Below are positions 27,395 to 37,034 of a stretch of DNA of 64,000 bases, piece after piece (the first letter of the stretch is position 1; the number at the start of each line of letters is the position of its first letter). Under the pieces are notes generated by a model. The model was not told the DNA's origin. It did no database searches and was given only the letters and a program-made list of their open reading frames with translations. The stretch comes from Pseudanabaena yagii GIHE-NHR1 (GTDB taxonomy: Bacteria; Cyanobacteriota; Cyanobacteriia; Pseudanabaenales; Pseudanabaenaceae), in assembly GCF_012863495.1 (NCBI RefSeq), contig NZ_JAAVJL010000001.1, positions 1 to 64,000 of the forward strand, written 5' to 3'. The translations under genes were made by a program, and so were the position numbers.

Positions 27395-29149
27395 ATGGCG
27401 CGATCGCAATTTCAAAATCTTCAAAAGTATCTCCGTCCTTACTGGAGTGACTTAGCTATTGGCACAGTTGCCCTACTACTGGCAAATGTTCTGGGTACAT
27501 ATATTCCTTCGCTGATCAGGGGTGCAGTTGACGATCTTGGCAAGATTAAAACTGGGGATTTTCATCACCTGATGAATTACGTGTGGCTGATCGCAGGATT
27601 GTCATCATTGATGTGGGTCATCCGCATGGCATCCCGCGTCTGGATCTTTGGAATTGGTCGCAAAATCGAGTTTAGTCTCAAGCAGCAAATTTTCGAGCAT
27701 TTACTCAAGCTACCCCCAAGCTACTTTGCCAACAATTCCGCAGGGGAAACGATCAGTATTGTCACAAGCGATGTCGAGAATATTCGCCGCTTGATGGGGT
27801 TCGCACTACTGAGCATTATCAACTCGATATTTGTCTATAGCCTGACATTGCCAGCAATGGTGGCAATTGATCCTTTATTAACTTTGCTATCAATTTCGGT
27901 GTATCCGATCATGTTAGCGATCGTGCAGCGCTTTAGTGGTCAGTTGCGCGATGAGCAGTTAGAAGTGCAGGAAGAACTATCGCAGGTCAGTTCGTTGCTC
28001 CAAGAAGATCTCAATGGCATGGCACTGATCAAAACCTATGCACAGGAGCAGAATGAACGGGATGCATTTGGTAAGCTGAACGATCGCTTGCTCGATGCCA
28101 ATTTACGCATGGCGCGTAGTCGTAATATTTTATTTCCATTACTCGGTGGTATCGCCAGTATTAGCTTTTTGGTATTGATTTGGTTTGGTGGCGAAAAGCT
28201 TGCTAATCCTGCCAATACTACTTTTAAGATTGGTGATCTACTAACACTGATCATTTATGTAGAACGATTGATCTTCCCAACAGCGATTTTGGGATTTGTG
28301 ATGGTGACTTATCAACGGGGTATTGTCAGCATTGAGCGAATTCAGGGCATTCTCGATATCCCCCCTGCGATTATCGATCCACCGAATGCGATCGCTCTCA
28401 ACAAAGAGCAAGTTACAGGCAAAATTGAGGCAAGAGATCTCTGTTTTACCTATCCTAATGCGGGTCAACCTGCCCTTGATCACGTCAGTTTTACGATTCA
28501 TCAAGGAGAAACGGTCGCAATTTTAGGAACGGTAGGTTCTGGGAAATCCACGTTAGCTAGTGCCTTGATGCGCTTAGTGGAAGTTCCATCGGATCAAGTT
28601 TTTATCGATGGGGTGGATATTACCAAAATGCGGATCGAAGACTTGCGATCGATCATTTCCTTTGTGCCGCAGGATAGTTTTCTATTCAGTGCCACAATGC
28701 GCGATAACATTCGCTATGGTAAACCTCAAGCCTACAATCATGAAGTAGAAAACTTCGCGAATCAAGCTCGTATTGAGCAGGAAATTTTAAAATTCCCTAA
28801 GCAATACGATACGCTGGTGGGTGAACGTGGAATCACCTTATCTGGTGGTCAAAGACAGCGCACTGCCTTAGCTAGAGCATTACTAGTAGATACGCCGATT
28901 TTGGTACTAGATGATGCGCTGTCTAGTGTTGATAATCAAACAGCAACGGGAATTTTAAGTAATTTGCCCCGCAATAAAACAGTTCTCTTTATTACGCATA
29001 ATTTATCGGCTGCCTCAACTTGCGATCGCATTATTTTGATGGATGCAGGCAAAATCATCCAAGTAGGCAATCACGCCGAATTACTTGCCGATTCGTCGCT
29101 CTATCAAAAACTCTGGAATCAACATAAACTTGAAGTTTCCCTTCGCTAA
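27395..29149 (+). CDS. ABC exporter, fused permease and ATPase (MsbA-like half-transporter)
   Basis: 584 aa. Residues 1-320 form a type-I exporter membrane domain with six helices; residues 335-584 the ATPase with Walker A GTVGSGKST, Q-loop FVPQDSFLF, signature LSGGQRQR, Walker B ILVLDDALSSVD and H-loop FITHNLS. It would work as a dimer exporting lipids, peptides or drugs; the substrate cannot be read from sequence. The single-copy gene lacks a partner half next door, favouring a homodimer. Confidence 0.9.
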   Translation: MARSQFQNLQKYLRPYWSDLAIGTVALLLANVLGTYIPSLIRGAVDDLGKIKTGDFHHLMNYVWLIAGLSSLMWVIRMASRVWIFGIGRKIEFSLKQQIFEHLLKLPPSYFANNSAGETISIVTSDVENIRRLMGFALLSIINSIFVYSLTLPAMVAIDPLLTLLSISVYPIMLAIVQRFSGQLRDEQLEVQEELSQVSSLLQEDLNGMALIKTYAQEQNERDAFGKLNDRLLDANLRMARSRNILFPLLGGIASISFLVLIWFGGEKLANPANTTFKIGDLLTLIIYVERLIFPTAILGFVMVTYQRGIVSIERIQGILDIPPAIIDPPNAIALNKEQVTGKIEARDLCFTYPNAGQPALDHVSFTIHQGETVAILGTVGSGKSTLASALMRLVEVPSDQVFIDGVDITKMRIEDLRSIISFVPQDSFLFSATMRDNIRYGKPQAYNHEVENFANQARIEQEILKFPKQYDTLVGERGITLSGGQRQRTALARALLVDTPILVLDDALSSVDNQTATGILSNLPRNKTVLFITHNLSAASTCDRIILMDAGKIIQVGNHAELLADSSLYQKLWNQHKLEVSLR

Positions 29150-29177
29150 TAGAGACTTAGACTAAAGGATATGCATA

Positions 29178-29242
29178 AAATAAGGAGCAAGATTTTTGGT
29201 GATACGGCAAAGCTACACCACCAAAAATCTTGCTCCTTATTT
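29178..29242 (+). terminator. 24-bp stem terminator after the ABC exporter gene
   Basis: Perfect 24-bp arms (29178-29201, 29219-29242) that pair a TAAGGAGCAAGATTTTTGG segment with its complement; the right arm ends 21 bp before the next ATG. Confidence 0.7.
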
Positions 29243-29262
29243 ATTAAATCGCAGAAACCTAA

Positions 29263-30603
29263 ATGTTAACTTGGCAAGCGATAGCATCCCTAGCGACCTT
29301 CATCGGGGTCATATTTTTACTGATTACTGAATGGATACATTTTGTAGTAGCCGCTTTTCTTGGTGCATTGCTTCTGATTATCACTAACGTAATAACTATG
29401 CCTGAGGCGATCGGCTATATCGGCAAAAGTCACGGTACGTTGGGGCTGTTCTTTGGTGTGATGGTGATGGTACGAGCCTTTGAACCTACAAAGGTCTTTG
29501 AGTACCTTGCCACCCAGATGGTGATTCTTGCCAAGGGAAGAGGCGATCGCTTGTTATTAGGTATAGTCGCAATCACCACACCGATCTGTGCGGTTTTACC
29601 TAATGCCACCACGGTGATGCTACTTGCACCATTAATTCCGCCAATGGCACAGGAAATCGGTGTAGATTTTGTGCCACTGTTGATTTTGATGGTATTTGTG
29701 GCGAATAGCTCAGGTTTACTTACCATAGTTGGCGATCCCGCTACTTACATTGTTGGTGATGCCATCAATATGAGTTTTGTAGACTATCTCATGAAACTTA
29801 GTCTGGGAGGCGCGATCGCAGTTGGTGTAATTGTGGCAATTTTGCCATTCTTATTTCGCAAAATCTGGAATAAGAAGTTAGAAAACCTTGAACGTCTTCC
29901 TCATCCCAAAATTAATCATCCCCGCACTCTGATTATTGGCGCAATTATTACTGCCTTTGTGCTGACATTTTTTGTGATTGGCGAAACTTTACCAGTTCCC
30001 GTATCACCTGCAACCGTTGCTTTGTTGGGGGCTGCTCTCGCTCTTATGCTAGCTCACCATAGCAAAATGGATACCGTACCGCATATTTTGCGAGATGTTG
30101 ATTGGAGTACCTTGATTTTCTTCATGTGTATTTTTGTGTTGATTGGCAGCTTAGAGAAAACAGGTGTAATCGCCAGTATGTCTGGAGTACTCGCAATTGT
30201 ATTAGGGAAAAATATTGCCCTTGGTTCTATCTCCTTAATCTTTTTTGTAGGATTAATTTCCAGTGTAGTTCCGAATATTCCTCTTGTGGTGGCGATGGTT
30301 CCCTTACTCAAGCAATATGTAGTAAATGTCGGTTTAGCCAGCCCTGAAGTACTTGCGACCGATTTCGCAGGACAATTTCCCAACGTGGTACTACCACTTT
30401 TCTATGCCATGATGTATGGCGCAACCTTAGGAGGCAATGGAACTTTAGTCGGTGCTTCCTCCAATATTGTTGCGGCTGGAGTAGCCGAGCAGCACGGCAA
30501 ACGCATTTCCTTTAAAGTGTTTTTGCGTTATGGCATTCCCGTCATGATTTTGCAATTGATTGCCGCAACAATCTATGTCACGCTCAGATTTCTGATTGTT
30601 TAG
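29263..30603 (+). CDS. ArsB/NhaD/SLC13-type ion permease
   Basis: 446 aa with about 11-12 transmembrane helices and two inverted-repeat halves, each with an Asn/Thr-rich hairpin: PICAVLPNATTVMLLAPLIP with NSSGLLTIVGDPATYIVGDA, and SSVVPNIPLVVAMVPLL with GATLGGNGTLVGASSNIVAAG. These are the hallmarks of the ion transporter superfamily that includes ArsB, NhaD and citrate permeases. The substrate is unknown; no ars genes are nearby. Confidence 0.85.
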   Translation: MLTWQAIASLATFIGVIFLLITEWIHFVVAAFLGALLLIITNVITMPEAIGYIGKSHGTLGLFFGVMVMVRAFEPTKVFEYLATQMVILAKGRGDRLLLGIVAITTPICAVLPNATTVMLLAPLIPPMAQEIGVDFVPLLILMVFVANSSGLLTIVGDPATYIVGDAINMSFVDYLMKLSLGGAIAVGVIVAILPFLFRKIWNKKLENLERLPHPKINHPRTLIIGAIITAFVLTFFVIGETLPVPVSPATVALLGAALALMLAHHSKMDTVPHILRDVDWSTLIFFMCIFVLIGSLEKTGVIASMSGVLAIVLGKNIALGSISLIFFVGLISSVVPNIPLVVAMVPLLKQYVVNVGLASPEVLATDFAGQFPNVVLPLFYAMMYGATLGGNGTLVGASSNIVAAGVAEQHGKRISFKVFLRYGIPVMILQLIAATIYVTLRFLIV

Positions 30604-30622
30604 AAATGCTTTCCCTTGCTAC

Positions 30623-30773
30623 GATAACGCGAGTTCAGGATAATTTGAGACGGGCTTTTAGAGAGGGTTTGCTACGCAAACCCTCTCTAAAAGCCCAAAA
30701 GTAAAAGCCTTGCTACACAAGGCTTTTACTTTTGGGCTTTTAAAATTTTCCAGCTTAACCCGAACTGACGTTA
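30623..30773. repeat. TAACGTCAGTTCG-family repeat, copy 3 (inverted)
   Basis: Left end TAACGCGAGTTCAGGATAATTT, right end CCAGCTTAACCCGAACTGACGTTA. Between them are two hairpins: TAGAGAGGGTTTGC / GCAAACCCTCTCTA and AAGTAAAAGCCTTGC / ACAAGGCTTTTACTT. Confidence 0.7.
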
Positions 30774-30790
30774 CGATAGGGATTAATAGG

Positions 30791-30821
30791 TAAGAATAGG
30801 CGGCGCTGCCGCCTATTCTTA
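30791..30821. terminator. Bidirectional terminator, permease / kinase
   Basis: Perfect 14-bp stem TAAGAATAGGCGGC / GCCGCCTATTCTTA between convergent genes. Confidence 0.7.
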
Positions 30822-30843
30822 AAGAGGGAAAGCATTTCTAAAA

Positions 30844-32859
30844 TTAAGGTTTAGGGAGTTCCCAAATATTAATACTTTTATCTTGACTGCTACTAATTAG
30901 TTTCTGATTGTCTGGAGTAATTACTAGAGATGTAACAAGATCTGTGTGACCAATTAAATCCCAAATTAGAGACTTAGTTTTGAGATTCCATAGGTGAATA
31001 GAATCAGGATTGTCTTTGCCTCCACTGATCAAATAATTGCCATCACTAGTAATCGCGATTGCGCCAATGACTTCCTTATGCCCAGTGAGCATAAACAACT
31101 GATTTCCCGTAGCGATATCCCAAACCCGAATCGATTTATCATTACTGCCACTGATAATGTGCTTACCGTCAGGCGTAATTAACACACAGGTCACCCCCGC
31201 TAAATGCCCAGAAAGAGTTTTTACAGTTTCCCCCGTTTTGGCATCCCAAATCCTTAAGGTCTTATCTCGACTCGCACTCACTATTTGTTTGCCATCAGGG
31301 GAAATTGCTATCCCAAAAATCTTGTCACTATGACCTTTAAGCAATCGCAGTAACCTACCCGTAGAAAGTTGCCAAACATTTACCGTATTGTCATAGCTAC
31401 CGCTAACTAAGAGATCGCTAGCAGGTGCGATCGCCAAATTATTAATAAGGTTAGTATGACCGCTAAAAGTTTTAACTACCTTGCCTGAGGGGATATCAAT
31501 GATTTTGATATTTTTATCCTGACCTGCGGTGATGATCTGTCGATCAGACAAAAATATTACAGCGCGAACCCACCCACCTTGATCCTTAATTTCACGGGTT
31601 GAATTAGTATCTCCTTCTAGTTCCCAGAACTTCACCGTACCATCATCACTAGCACTAGCGATAGTTTTGCCATCAGGACTCAGCGCCACATTTTGAATAG
31701 TATCTAAATGTCCTTGCAGGAATCGAATCGGGGTCAAGCGTTTCTTCTGCAAAGTAGGCAGATGGAAATTAATTTCCTCAAAGCTACCAAGAGCTGACAC
31801 CTTAATCGCCGTACCAATCCCTAAGCCGAAGGTTGCCGCTACCAAGACCGATACCACTAACAAAATTGGCGAAGTTGGTTTACGGGTAGACTCTTTGATC
31901 GCTTTTTTAATTGATTTGCGTTTAGCGTTAGTCTTAGCATTAGGAGCAAGTTTTTCAAGCTGTTCTATCTCTTTAAGAATCTTTAAGATAGATTCACAGT
32001 TCATGGGGCGATCGCTAGGCTTACGCGCAATCAGCGCATCAATGAGCTCGGCAAATTCTTCGGAAATTTCAGGAGCAGATGCTCGCCACTCAAAGACATC
32101 GCGATCGGGATTGTAAGTATCCAGAGGATACTTACCCGTCACCAAGTGGATCATTGTGCAGCCTAGGGCATAAAAATCGGACTGCGGCACAGCAAAACCT
32201 TTTTCTTGTTCGGGAGATGTATAGCCCACCGAACAGATACTGGTAACTCCTTGAATACCACCAATTTTGGCAAGATAGGTGTGTGTTGCCTCGCGAGCAG
32301 TTCCAAAGTCAATTAGGACTAGTTGACCCGATGGCGACAACATCACATTTGCTGGTTTAATATCGCGGTGCATATATCCTTTGCTATGCACTAAGGCAAG
32401 AATTTCTACCAACTGTCGTAGCCAGACGATCGCTCGTTTTTGGGCGATCGGTTGACCATTACGTTGATTGATCCATTGTTCGAGATTTACCCCCTCAATT
32501 TTTTGCATGACGATCCCATGCAAAGTTTGACCATTTTCTAGAATGTGATGCACATAGGTTTCGATCTTGGGGATACCCGCATGTTCAATCTGACCTAGCA
32601 CCAAAGCCTCCTGTTGAAACAGTGAGACCGCCTTGCTATCTTCATTCAAATCCTGTTTTAAGACTTTCAGGATTTTAGGTTGTCCTGCGGGATTCTCAGC
32701 TTCATATACGACTCCAAAGCCCCCAGAGTCGCTCAATAATTTAGTTACGGTATAGCAGCCATCGATTAACAGTTCCGAGCCACATCCTTGACAAGTTGGA
32801 TAATTATCATTGTCGGGATGGTCAGGGATTGGACAATTAGGATTAATACATAGACGCAT
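30844..32859 (-). CDS. Serine/threonine protein kinase with WD40 propeller
   Basis: 671 aa. Order: N-terminal zinc ribbon (C4, C9, C23, C26), kinase domain (about 33-300: GGFGVVYEA loop, ILKVLK lysine, HRDIKPANVML catalytic loop, DFGTARE), basic linker, one transmembrane helix (about 328-350), and seven WD40 repeats (from about 385) with phrases such as HLDTIQNVALSPDGKTIASA. It is a cyanobacterial Spk-type Hanks kinase; the ribbon may sense redox or metal, and the propeller should recognise a partner. Substrate unknown. Confidence 0.93.
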   Translation of the reverse strand: MRLCINPNCPIPDHPDNDNYPTCQGCGSELLIDGCYTVTKLLSDSGGFGVVYEAENPAGQPKILKVLKQDLNEDSKAVSLFQQEALVLGQIEHAGIPKIETYVHHILENGQTLHGIVMQKIEGVNLEQWINQRNGQPIAQKRAIVWLRQLVEILALVHSKGYMHRDIKPANVMLSPSGQLVLIDFGTAREATHTYLAKIGGIQGVTSICSVGYTSPEQEKGFAVPQSDFYALGCTMIHLVTGKYPLDTYNPDRDVFEWRASAPEISEEFAELIDALIARKPSDRPMNCESILKILKEIEQLEKLAPNAKTNAKRKSIKKAIKESTRKPTSPILLVVSVLVAATFGLGIGTAIKVSALGSFEEINFHLPTLQKKRLTPIRFLQGHLDTIQNVALSPDGKTIASASDDGTVKFWELEGDTNSTREIKDQGGWVRAVIFLSDRQIITAGQDKNIKIIDIPSGKVVKTFSGHTNLINNLAIAPASDLLVSGSYDNTVNVWQLSTGRLLRLLKGHSDKIFGIAISPDGKQIVSASRDKTLRIWDAKTGETVKTLSGHLAGVTCVLITPDGKHIISGSNDKSIRVWDIATGNQLFMLTGHKEVIGAIAITSDGNYLISGGKDNPDSIHLWNLKTKSLIWDLIGHTDLVTSLVITPDNQKLISSSQDKSINIWELPKP

Positions 32860-32938
32860 GGTGTTTTAAAGCGTACCAGTCTAGACTTACTATATCTCTA
32901 GCGCAGTCAAATTTATCGTAAGGGTTATGCGATTTAAT

Positions 32939-32992
32939 AAAGAACCGATTTTTGTGGCGCGGCGAAGCCGCGCCACAAAAATCGGGTTCTTT
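32939..32992. repeat. Palindrome with GGTTCTTT end
   Basis: Near-perfect stem: AAAGAACC plus GATTTTTGTGGCGCGGC pairs with its complement, loop GAA, one bulge. The outer GGTTCTTT phrase recurs near 9549 and 59072. It sits between divergent genes. Confidence 0.6.
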
Positions 32993-33070
32993 GTTGTACG
33001 GCAGTCCTTAAGCCTATAAAAAGCCCATAAAAGCAAAGAGATTGCTTAGCACCTTGTTACCGAATAATTC

Positions 33071-33967
33071 ATGATCGAATACATCACAACACTTGTTATC
33101 AATGCAGCAATCTTTGCCCTATTTAGTCTTGGACTCAATCTGCAATGGGGTTTCGCAGGATTAGTAAATTTTGGGCATGTTGCCTTTATGACCGTCGGTG
33201 CATATACCACCGTTTTACTAAGCCTCAATGGTGTGCCTTGGTTCTTTGCCTTTTTGATTGCCGCTGCGATCGCAGGTTTACTCGGCATCCTCATTGGCAG
33301 CACAGCACTTAAACTGCGCGAGGATTATCTTGGTATCGTCACCATTGGTGTATCGGAAATGGTGCGCCTATTTGTCAATAACGAAGAATGGCTGACAAAA
33401 GGTACAGGTGGCGTACAGGACTTTCCGCTTCCACTGGTCAATATTGTGGCTCGTCAGAACTATTCTTTTATTCTGGCTGCCCTATTAATAGTTGTCGTGG
33501 CGATCGTTTATTGGCGCTTGGAATGGCTAGTGCGATCGCCTTGGGGAAGAGTCCTCAAAGCGATCCGTGAAGATGAGGAAGTAGTTAAGGCTCTAGGCAA
33601 AAATGTATTTTGGTATAAACTACAAGCCTTTGCGATCGGCGGTGCGATCGGTGGTATGGCAGGTGCATTCTATGCTTGGCAATTAACCACGGTCTATCCC
33701 GATAACTTTATTCCCCTGATTACATTCCAAGCATGGACAATCGTCACCATTGGTGGTGCTGGAAATAACCTTGGCGTGCTCCTCGGTGCTGCACTGTTTC
33801 AGTTTTACAATGCTGTACCCAGATTTCTACCTGAACAACTCCGTGCCGATGGGGGCAGGTTTGAGGCGATTCAGTTGATTTTGATTGGTTTGACCTTAAT
33901 TATCCTGATGCTCTGGCGACCACAGGGAATTTTAGGTAATAAAGATGAATTAACTTTAAACAGATAA
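33071..33967 (+). CDS. livM: Branched-chain/neutral amino acid ABC permease, LivM type
   Basis: 298 aa with about eight transmembrane helices. LivM signatures include GLNLQWGFAGLVNFGHVAFM, LREDYLGIVTIGVSEMVRL and GRVLKAIREDEEVVKALGKN (the loop that contacts the ATPase). In cyanobacteria the equivalent is NatD of the N-I neutral amino acid system. The binding protein, LivH and ATPases are not adjacent, so it is an orphan permease here. Confidence 0.9.
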   Translation: MIEYITTLVINAAIFALFSLGLNLQWGFAGLVNFGHVAFMTVGAYTTVLLSLNGVPWFFAFLIAAAIAGLLGILIGSTALKLREDYLGIVTIGVSEMVRLFVNNEEWLTKGTGGVQDFPLPLVNIVARQNYSFILAALLIVVVAIVYWRLEWLVRSPWGRVLKAIREDEEVVKALGKNVFWYKLQAFAIGGAIGGMAGAFYAWQLTTVYPDNFIPLITFQAWTIVTIGGAGNNLGVLLGAALFQFYNAVPRFLPEQLRADGGRFEAIQLILIGLTLIILMLWRPQGILGNKDELTLNR

Positions 33968-34003
33968 AAAAAGAGGTTGCTTTGCAACCTCTTTTTTTAT
34001 CTG
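33961..34003 (+). terminator. livM terminator
   Basis: Perfect 20-bp stem (33961-33980 / 33984-34003) with AAAAAAAGAGGTTGC and loop TTT; the first bases lie in the last codons. Confidence 0.85.
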
Positions 34004-34006
34004 TTC

Positions 34007-34092
34007 AAAACCCAAATAAGTGAAGGCGGCACTTCGTGCCGCCTTCACTTATTTGGGTTTTATGTCCTAAGCAAAACTTACATTGCTATAGC
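34007..34092. repeat. CTTCG-loop palindrome, copy 2
   Basis: Perfect 25-bp stem (34007-34031 / 34037-34061), loop CTTCG, right flank TATGTCCTAAGC...TTGCTATAGC. Same architecture as 25156-25266. Confidence 0.7.
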
Positions 34093-34107
34093 AAAAGAAA
34101 TGCGTTT

Positions 34108-35280
34108 TTAGTATTTGGGAACAGAAGGATCGATTTGATCGCTCCATGCGTTGATACCGCCCTGTACATTGATCCCATCAATGCCAGCTTGCTTGAGAAT
34201 GCCAAGAGCCTTCATCGATCGCCCACCCATTTTGCAATGCGCGATTAACTTATGCCCATTGAGCAAAGCCTTTACCTTTTCTACACCATTACCATTTTCG
34301 ATTTCTGGCAAAGGTACTAGTACAGTATTGGGGATTCTGCCAATTTCCCATTCGTTAGGGTTACGCACATCGATAATCACGTAATCCGACGCACCAGCAT
34401 CAATGATCTCTTTAAGTTCTTTGACGTTAATTTCGGCGATCGCCTTTTGTGCTTCCATTTCAGTTTCTTTTTGTTGGGGAATACCACAGAACTGCTGATA
34501 ATCGATCAATTTCTCGATGACAGGACGTACTGGGTTAGGACGTAGCTTGAGTTCGCGGAAGGTCATCTTCAAGGCATCGTAAAGCAACAAACGTCCACTC
34601 AGGGTATTGCCTTGTCCGAGAATAATTTTGACGGTTTCCGTCGCTTGGATCACGCCAATGATCCCCGGCAAAATTCCTAAAACACCACCTTCAGCGCAGG
34701 AAGGTACTAGTCCGGGTGGTGGTGGTTCTGGATAGAGATCGCGATAGTTTGGACCACCTTCATAATTGAAGACCGTCGCCTGTCCTTCAAATCGGAAAAT
34801 TGAGCCGTAGACGTTAGGTTTATTTAGCAATACACAGGCATCATTGACGAGATAGCGTGTGGGGAAGTTATCCGTACCATCAACCACAATGTCGTAGGGA
34901 GCCATGATCTCTAGAGCATTTGCCGAGGATAGATGCGTGTTGTACAGATCAATTTGGCAATAGGGGTTGATCTCCAAGATTCGCGCTTTTGCTGACTCAA
35001 TCTTAGGTTTACCAACAGTACTAGTGCCATGAATGATTTGACGCTGAAGGTTAGAGGTATCCACCACATCGAAGTCTACGATACCGATGCGTCCGACACC
35101 TGCGGCGGCGAGGTATAACAACAAGGGCGCACCCAAGCCACCTGTACCGATGCACAGTACACTGGCAGCCTTGAGGCGTTTTTGTCCTTCTACCCCAACT
35201 TCAGGCAAGATCAGGTGACGCGAATAGCGCTCGTAGTCATCTTGGGTGAGTTGAATCGAATTTGGGTCTGGGTTGAGCAT
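34108..35280 (-). CDS. moeB: MoeB-type adenylyltransferase with rhodanese domain
   Basis: 390 aa. N-terminal E1-like domain: RYSRHLILPEVGVEGQKRL, nucleotide loop CIGTGGLGAP, VDGTDNFPTRYLVND, and a Cys in VPSCAEGGVLG. C-terminal rhodanese domain (about 285-390) with the active-site loop AHCKMGGRS. Such proteins activate MoaD/ThiS-like carriers by adenylation and transfer sulfur for molybdopterin or thiolation. No other moa genes are in the window. Confidence 0.92.
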   Translation of the reverse strand: MLNPDPNSIQLTQDDYERYSRHLILPEVGVEGQKRLKAASVLCIGTGGLGAPLLLYLAAAGVGRIGIVDFDVVDTSNLQRQIIHGTSTVGKPKIESAKARILEINPYCQIDLYNTHLSSANALEIMAPYDIVVDGTDNFPTRYLVNDACVLLNKPNVYGSIFRFEGQATVFNYEGGPNYRDLYPEPPPPGLVPSCAEGGVLGILPGIIGVIQATETVKIILGQGNTLSGRLLLYDALKMTFRELKLRPNPVRPVIEKLIDYQQFCGIPQQKETEMEAQKAIAEINVKELKEIIDAGASDYVIIDVRNPNEWEIGRIPNTVLVPLPEIENGNGVEKVKALLNGHKLIAHCKMGGRSMKALGILKQAGIDGINVQGGINAWSDQIDPSVPKY

Positions 35281-35546
35281 GATTAAATAAATCGCACTTT
35301 TGATTCGTGCAATGGCACGTTAAAAGCATAAGGCGATCGCCTATGCTTGTTTGATATTTATATTGTAGTTTCCTAGTTTACGCTTTGTAGGAATGTTATA
35401 TCTTTATTGCAGTTCTGCTAACTAGCTAATCTCCGATCTAGTATTTACAAAAGTTGGTAATCCTAAAGAAGTGATGATTTGCTGAACAAATGTACTGTAG
35501 ATCATCATCCCCAAATTTGAACTGCAAAATATAGCTAACGGAGCTT

Positions 35547-35801
35547 ATGGACATCCCTTATATCTACTACATTCCCATCTATCCAGACGATGACAACTGC
35601 GAAACCTTAATGCACTTATTTATAGGTAATCCAGGTTTAGATACAGAAATCCTCACTTTATTGGAAACTCTCGACAATCGCGAGCATGAGGGTGAAGCAG
35701 TGGACTATATCCATGAGCTTGAAAATAAAATTGGTCTGAAGCGTGTTTCGGTTAGATATTTACCCCGCAAACGCGAGCGCGCCGTACCAATCATGACCTA
35801 A
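35547..35801 (+). CDS. Small conserved-looking protein, unknown
   Basis: 84 aa, MDIPYIYYIPIYPDDDNCE start, helical middle (EILTLLETLDNREHEGEAV) and basic end (YLPRKRERAVP). The ATG follows a GGAGC site and a perfect hairpin terminator follows the stop, so it is likely a real gene. No family recognised. The spacing to the DUF1825 gene (126 bp with terminator) suggests separate transcripts. Confidence 0.6.
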   Translation: MDIPYIYYIPIYPDDDNCETLMHLFIGNPGLDTEILTLLETLDNREHEGEAVDYIHELENKIGLKRVSVRYLPRKRERAVPIMT

Positions 35802-35803
35802 AC

Positions 35804-35833
35804 AAAAAAAATCGCGCAAAGCGCGATTTTTTT
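35804..35833 (+). terminator. Terminator after the 84-aa gene
   Basis: AAAAAAATCGCGC / GCGCGATTTTTTT, loop AAA. Confidence 0.85.
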
Positions 35834-35927
35834 GTAAGGGGGTGATATCCCCACTTTAGTTAATTTCTGTAAAGTTGAGTCAGCTTGTAAAATTAACTAT
35901 AGATGTAAGTTAACGAGAGCATTAATC

Positions 35928-36251
35928 ATGGCATTTTTTGATTCTGAGATTGTTCAACATGAAGCTCGTAATCTATTTCAAGATTATCAAGCCTTGACTC
36001 AGCTTGGCGGTAGTTATGGCAAGTTCGATCGCGAAGGTAAAATCCTTTTCATTGAAAAGATGGAAGAGATGATGGATCGCTATAAAATTTTTATGAAGCG
36101 ATTTGAATTATCCGATGACTTTATGGCACAGATGACCCTAAAGCAGTTGGAAAGCCAATTAGGTAATTTTGGAATCACTCCTCAGCAGATGTTCGATCAA
36201 ATGAATTTGACCTTAGAAAGAATGAAGGCGGAATTGGAGAATCAACCTTAG
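35928..36251 (+). CDS. DUF1825 family protein
   Basis: 107 aa, all-helical. MAFFDSEIVQHEARNLFQDY, then FIEKMEEMMDRYKIFMKRFELSDDF and GITPQQMFDQM are typical of this family, which is confined to cyanobacteria and close relatives. Function unknown. Convergent with comF (26-bp gap). Confidence 0.85.
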   Translation: MAFFDSEIVQHEARNLFQDYQALTQLGGSYGKFDREGKILFIEKMEEMMDRYKIFMKRFELSDDFMAQMTLKQLESQLGNFGITPQQMFDQMNLTLERMKAELENQP

Positions 36252-36277
36252 GGAAGGAAAAAACATCAGTATATTTT

Positions 36278-37000
36278 TTACCTTTGGAACTGTGGACGCG
36301 CCATAACTACTACGGCTCGCACATTAATATCTCGACGACGAAGAGTAGCGATCGCTTCGCGGATCGTTGCGCCAGTTGTATAAATGTCATCACATAAAAT
36401 GACATCTCGATAGTTTGCTTTGATCGATGGAACTGTAAAAGCTTGCGATAGATTCTCTTCCCGTTCTATAACGCTTTTCGTTTGCATCTGCGCTTTGGTA
36501 TCTTTAATCCGTTGGAGTATTTGGGGCTTACAGGGAATTTGCGCCAAGTCACAAAATTGCTTCGCTAAAACTTCTGCTTGGTTAAATCCCCTAGATTTTA
36601 ATTTGTTGGCATGGAGGGGAATTGGTACTACTGATATTTGTTTGTACTTTTGCACAAGTGCTCTAGTAATTGGCGATCGCTGCCAAGTATTTGCAATTTT
36701 TTCGCCAATTACTTCCATAATTTCAGGATGGTTATCATATTTGCACGCAGCGATCGCCCGTTTCAATGCACCATCATAAATCCCCCAACTATAAAGCGGA
36801 ATCTCTAGAGCAATAGGATTATCTTTCTGTAAAAATTCTGGTGATTGATAAGCTGTGATTTGGCGATCACAGTCTCTGCATAAAATGTGATCGGCAGGAC
36901 GCTTACATAATGGACAATTTGCTTGCCAAAGAGAGTCTCTAACAGTATTCGCCAAGTGATTAATTTTTAAACTGCTACCAATAGATTTGAGCCACTGCAT
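36278..37000 (-). CDS. comF: ComF-family phosphoribosyltransferase-like protein
   Basis: 240 aa from ATG 37000. The frame stays open 34 codons upstream to 37102, but those codons are read from a palindromic repeat (37035-37092), so I reject the longer start. N-terminal zinc finger CPLCKRPADHILCRDC; C-terminal PRTase loop VILCDDIYTTGATIREA. ComF in naturally competent bacteria assists DNA uptake across the inner membrane; the role is inferred by family. Confidence 0.85.
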   Translation of the reverse strand: MQWLKSIGSSLKINHLANTVRDSLWQANCPLCKRPADHILCRDCDRQITAYQSPEFLQKDNPIALEIPLYSWGIYDGALKRAIAACKYDNHPEIMEVIGEKIANTWQRSPITRALVQKYKQISVVPIPLHANKLKSRGFNQAEVLAKQFCDLAQIPCKPQILQRIKDTKAQMQTKSVIEREENLSQAFTVPSIKANYRDVILCDDIYTTGATIREAIATLRRRDINVRAVVVMARPQFQR

Positions 37001-37034
37001 AGTTTTTGTATTTAGTCTTTTGGTATCACCTAGT

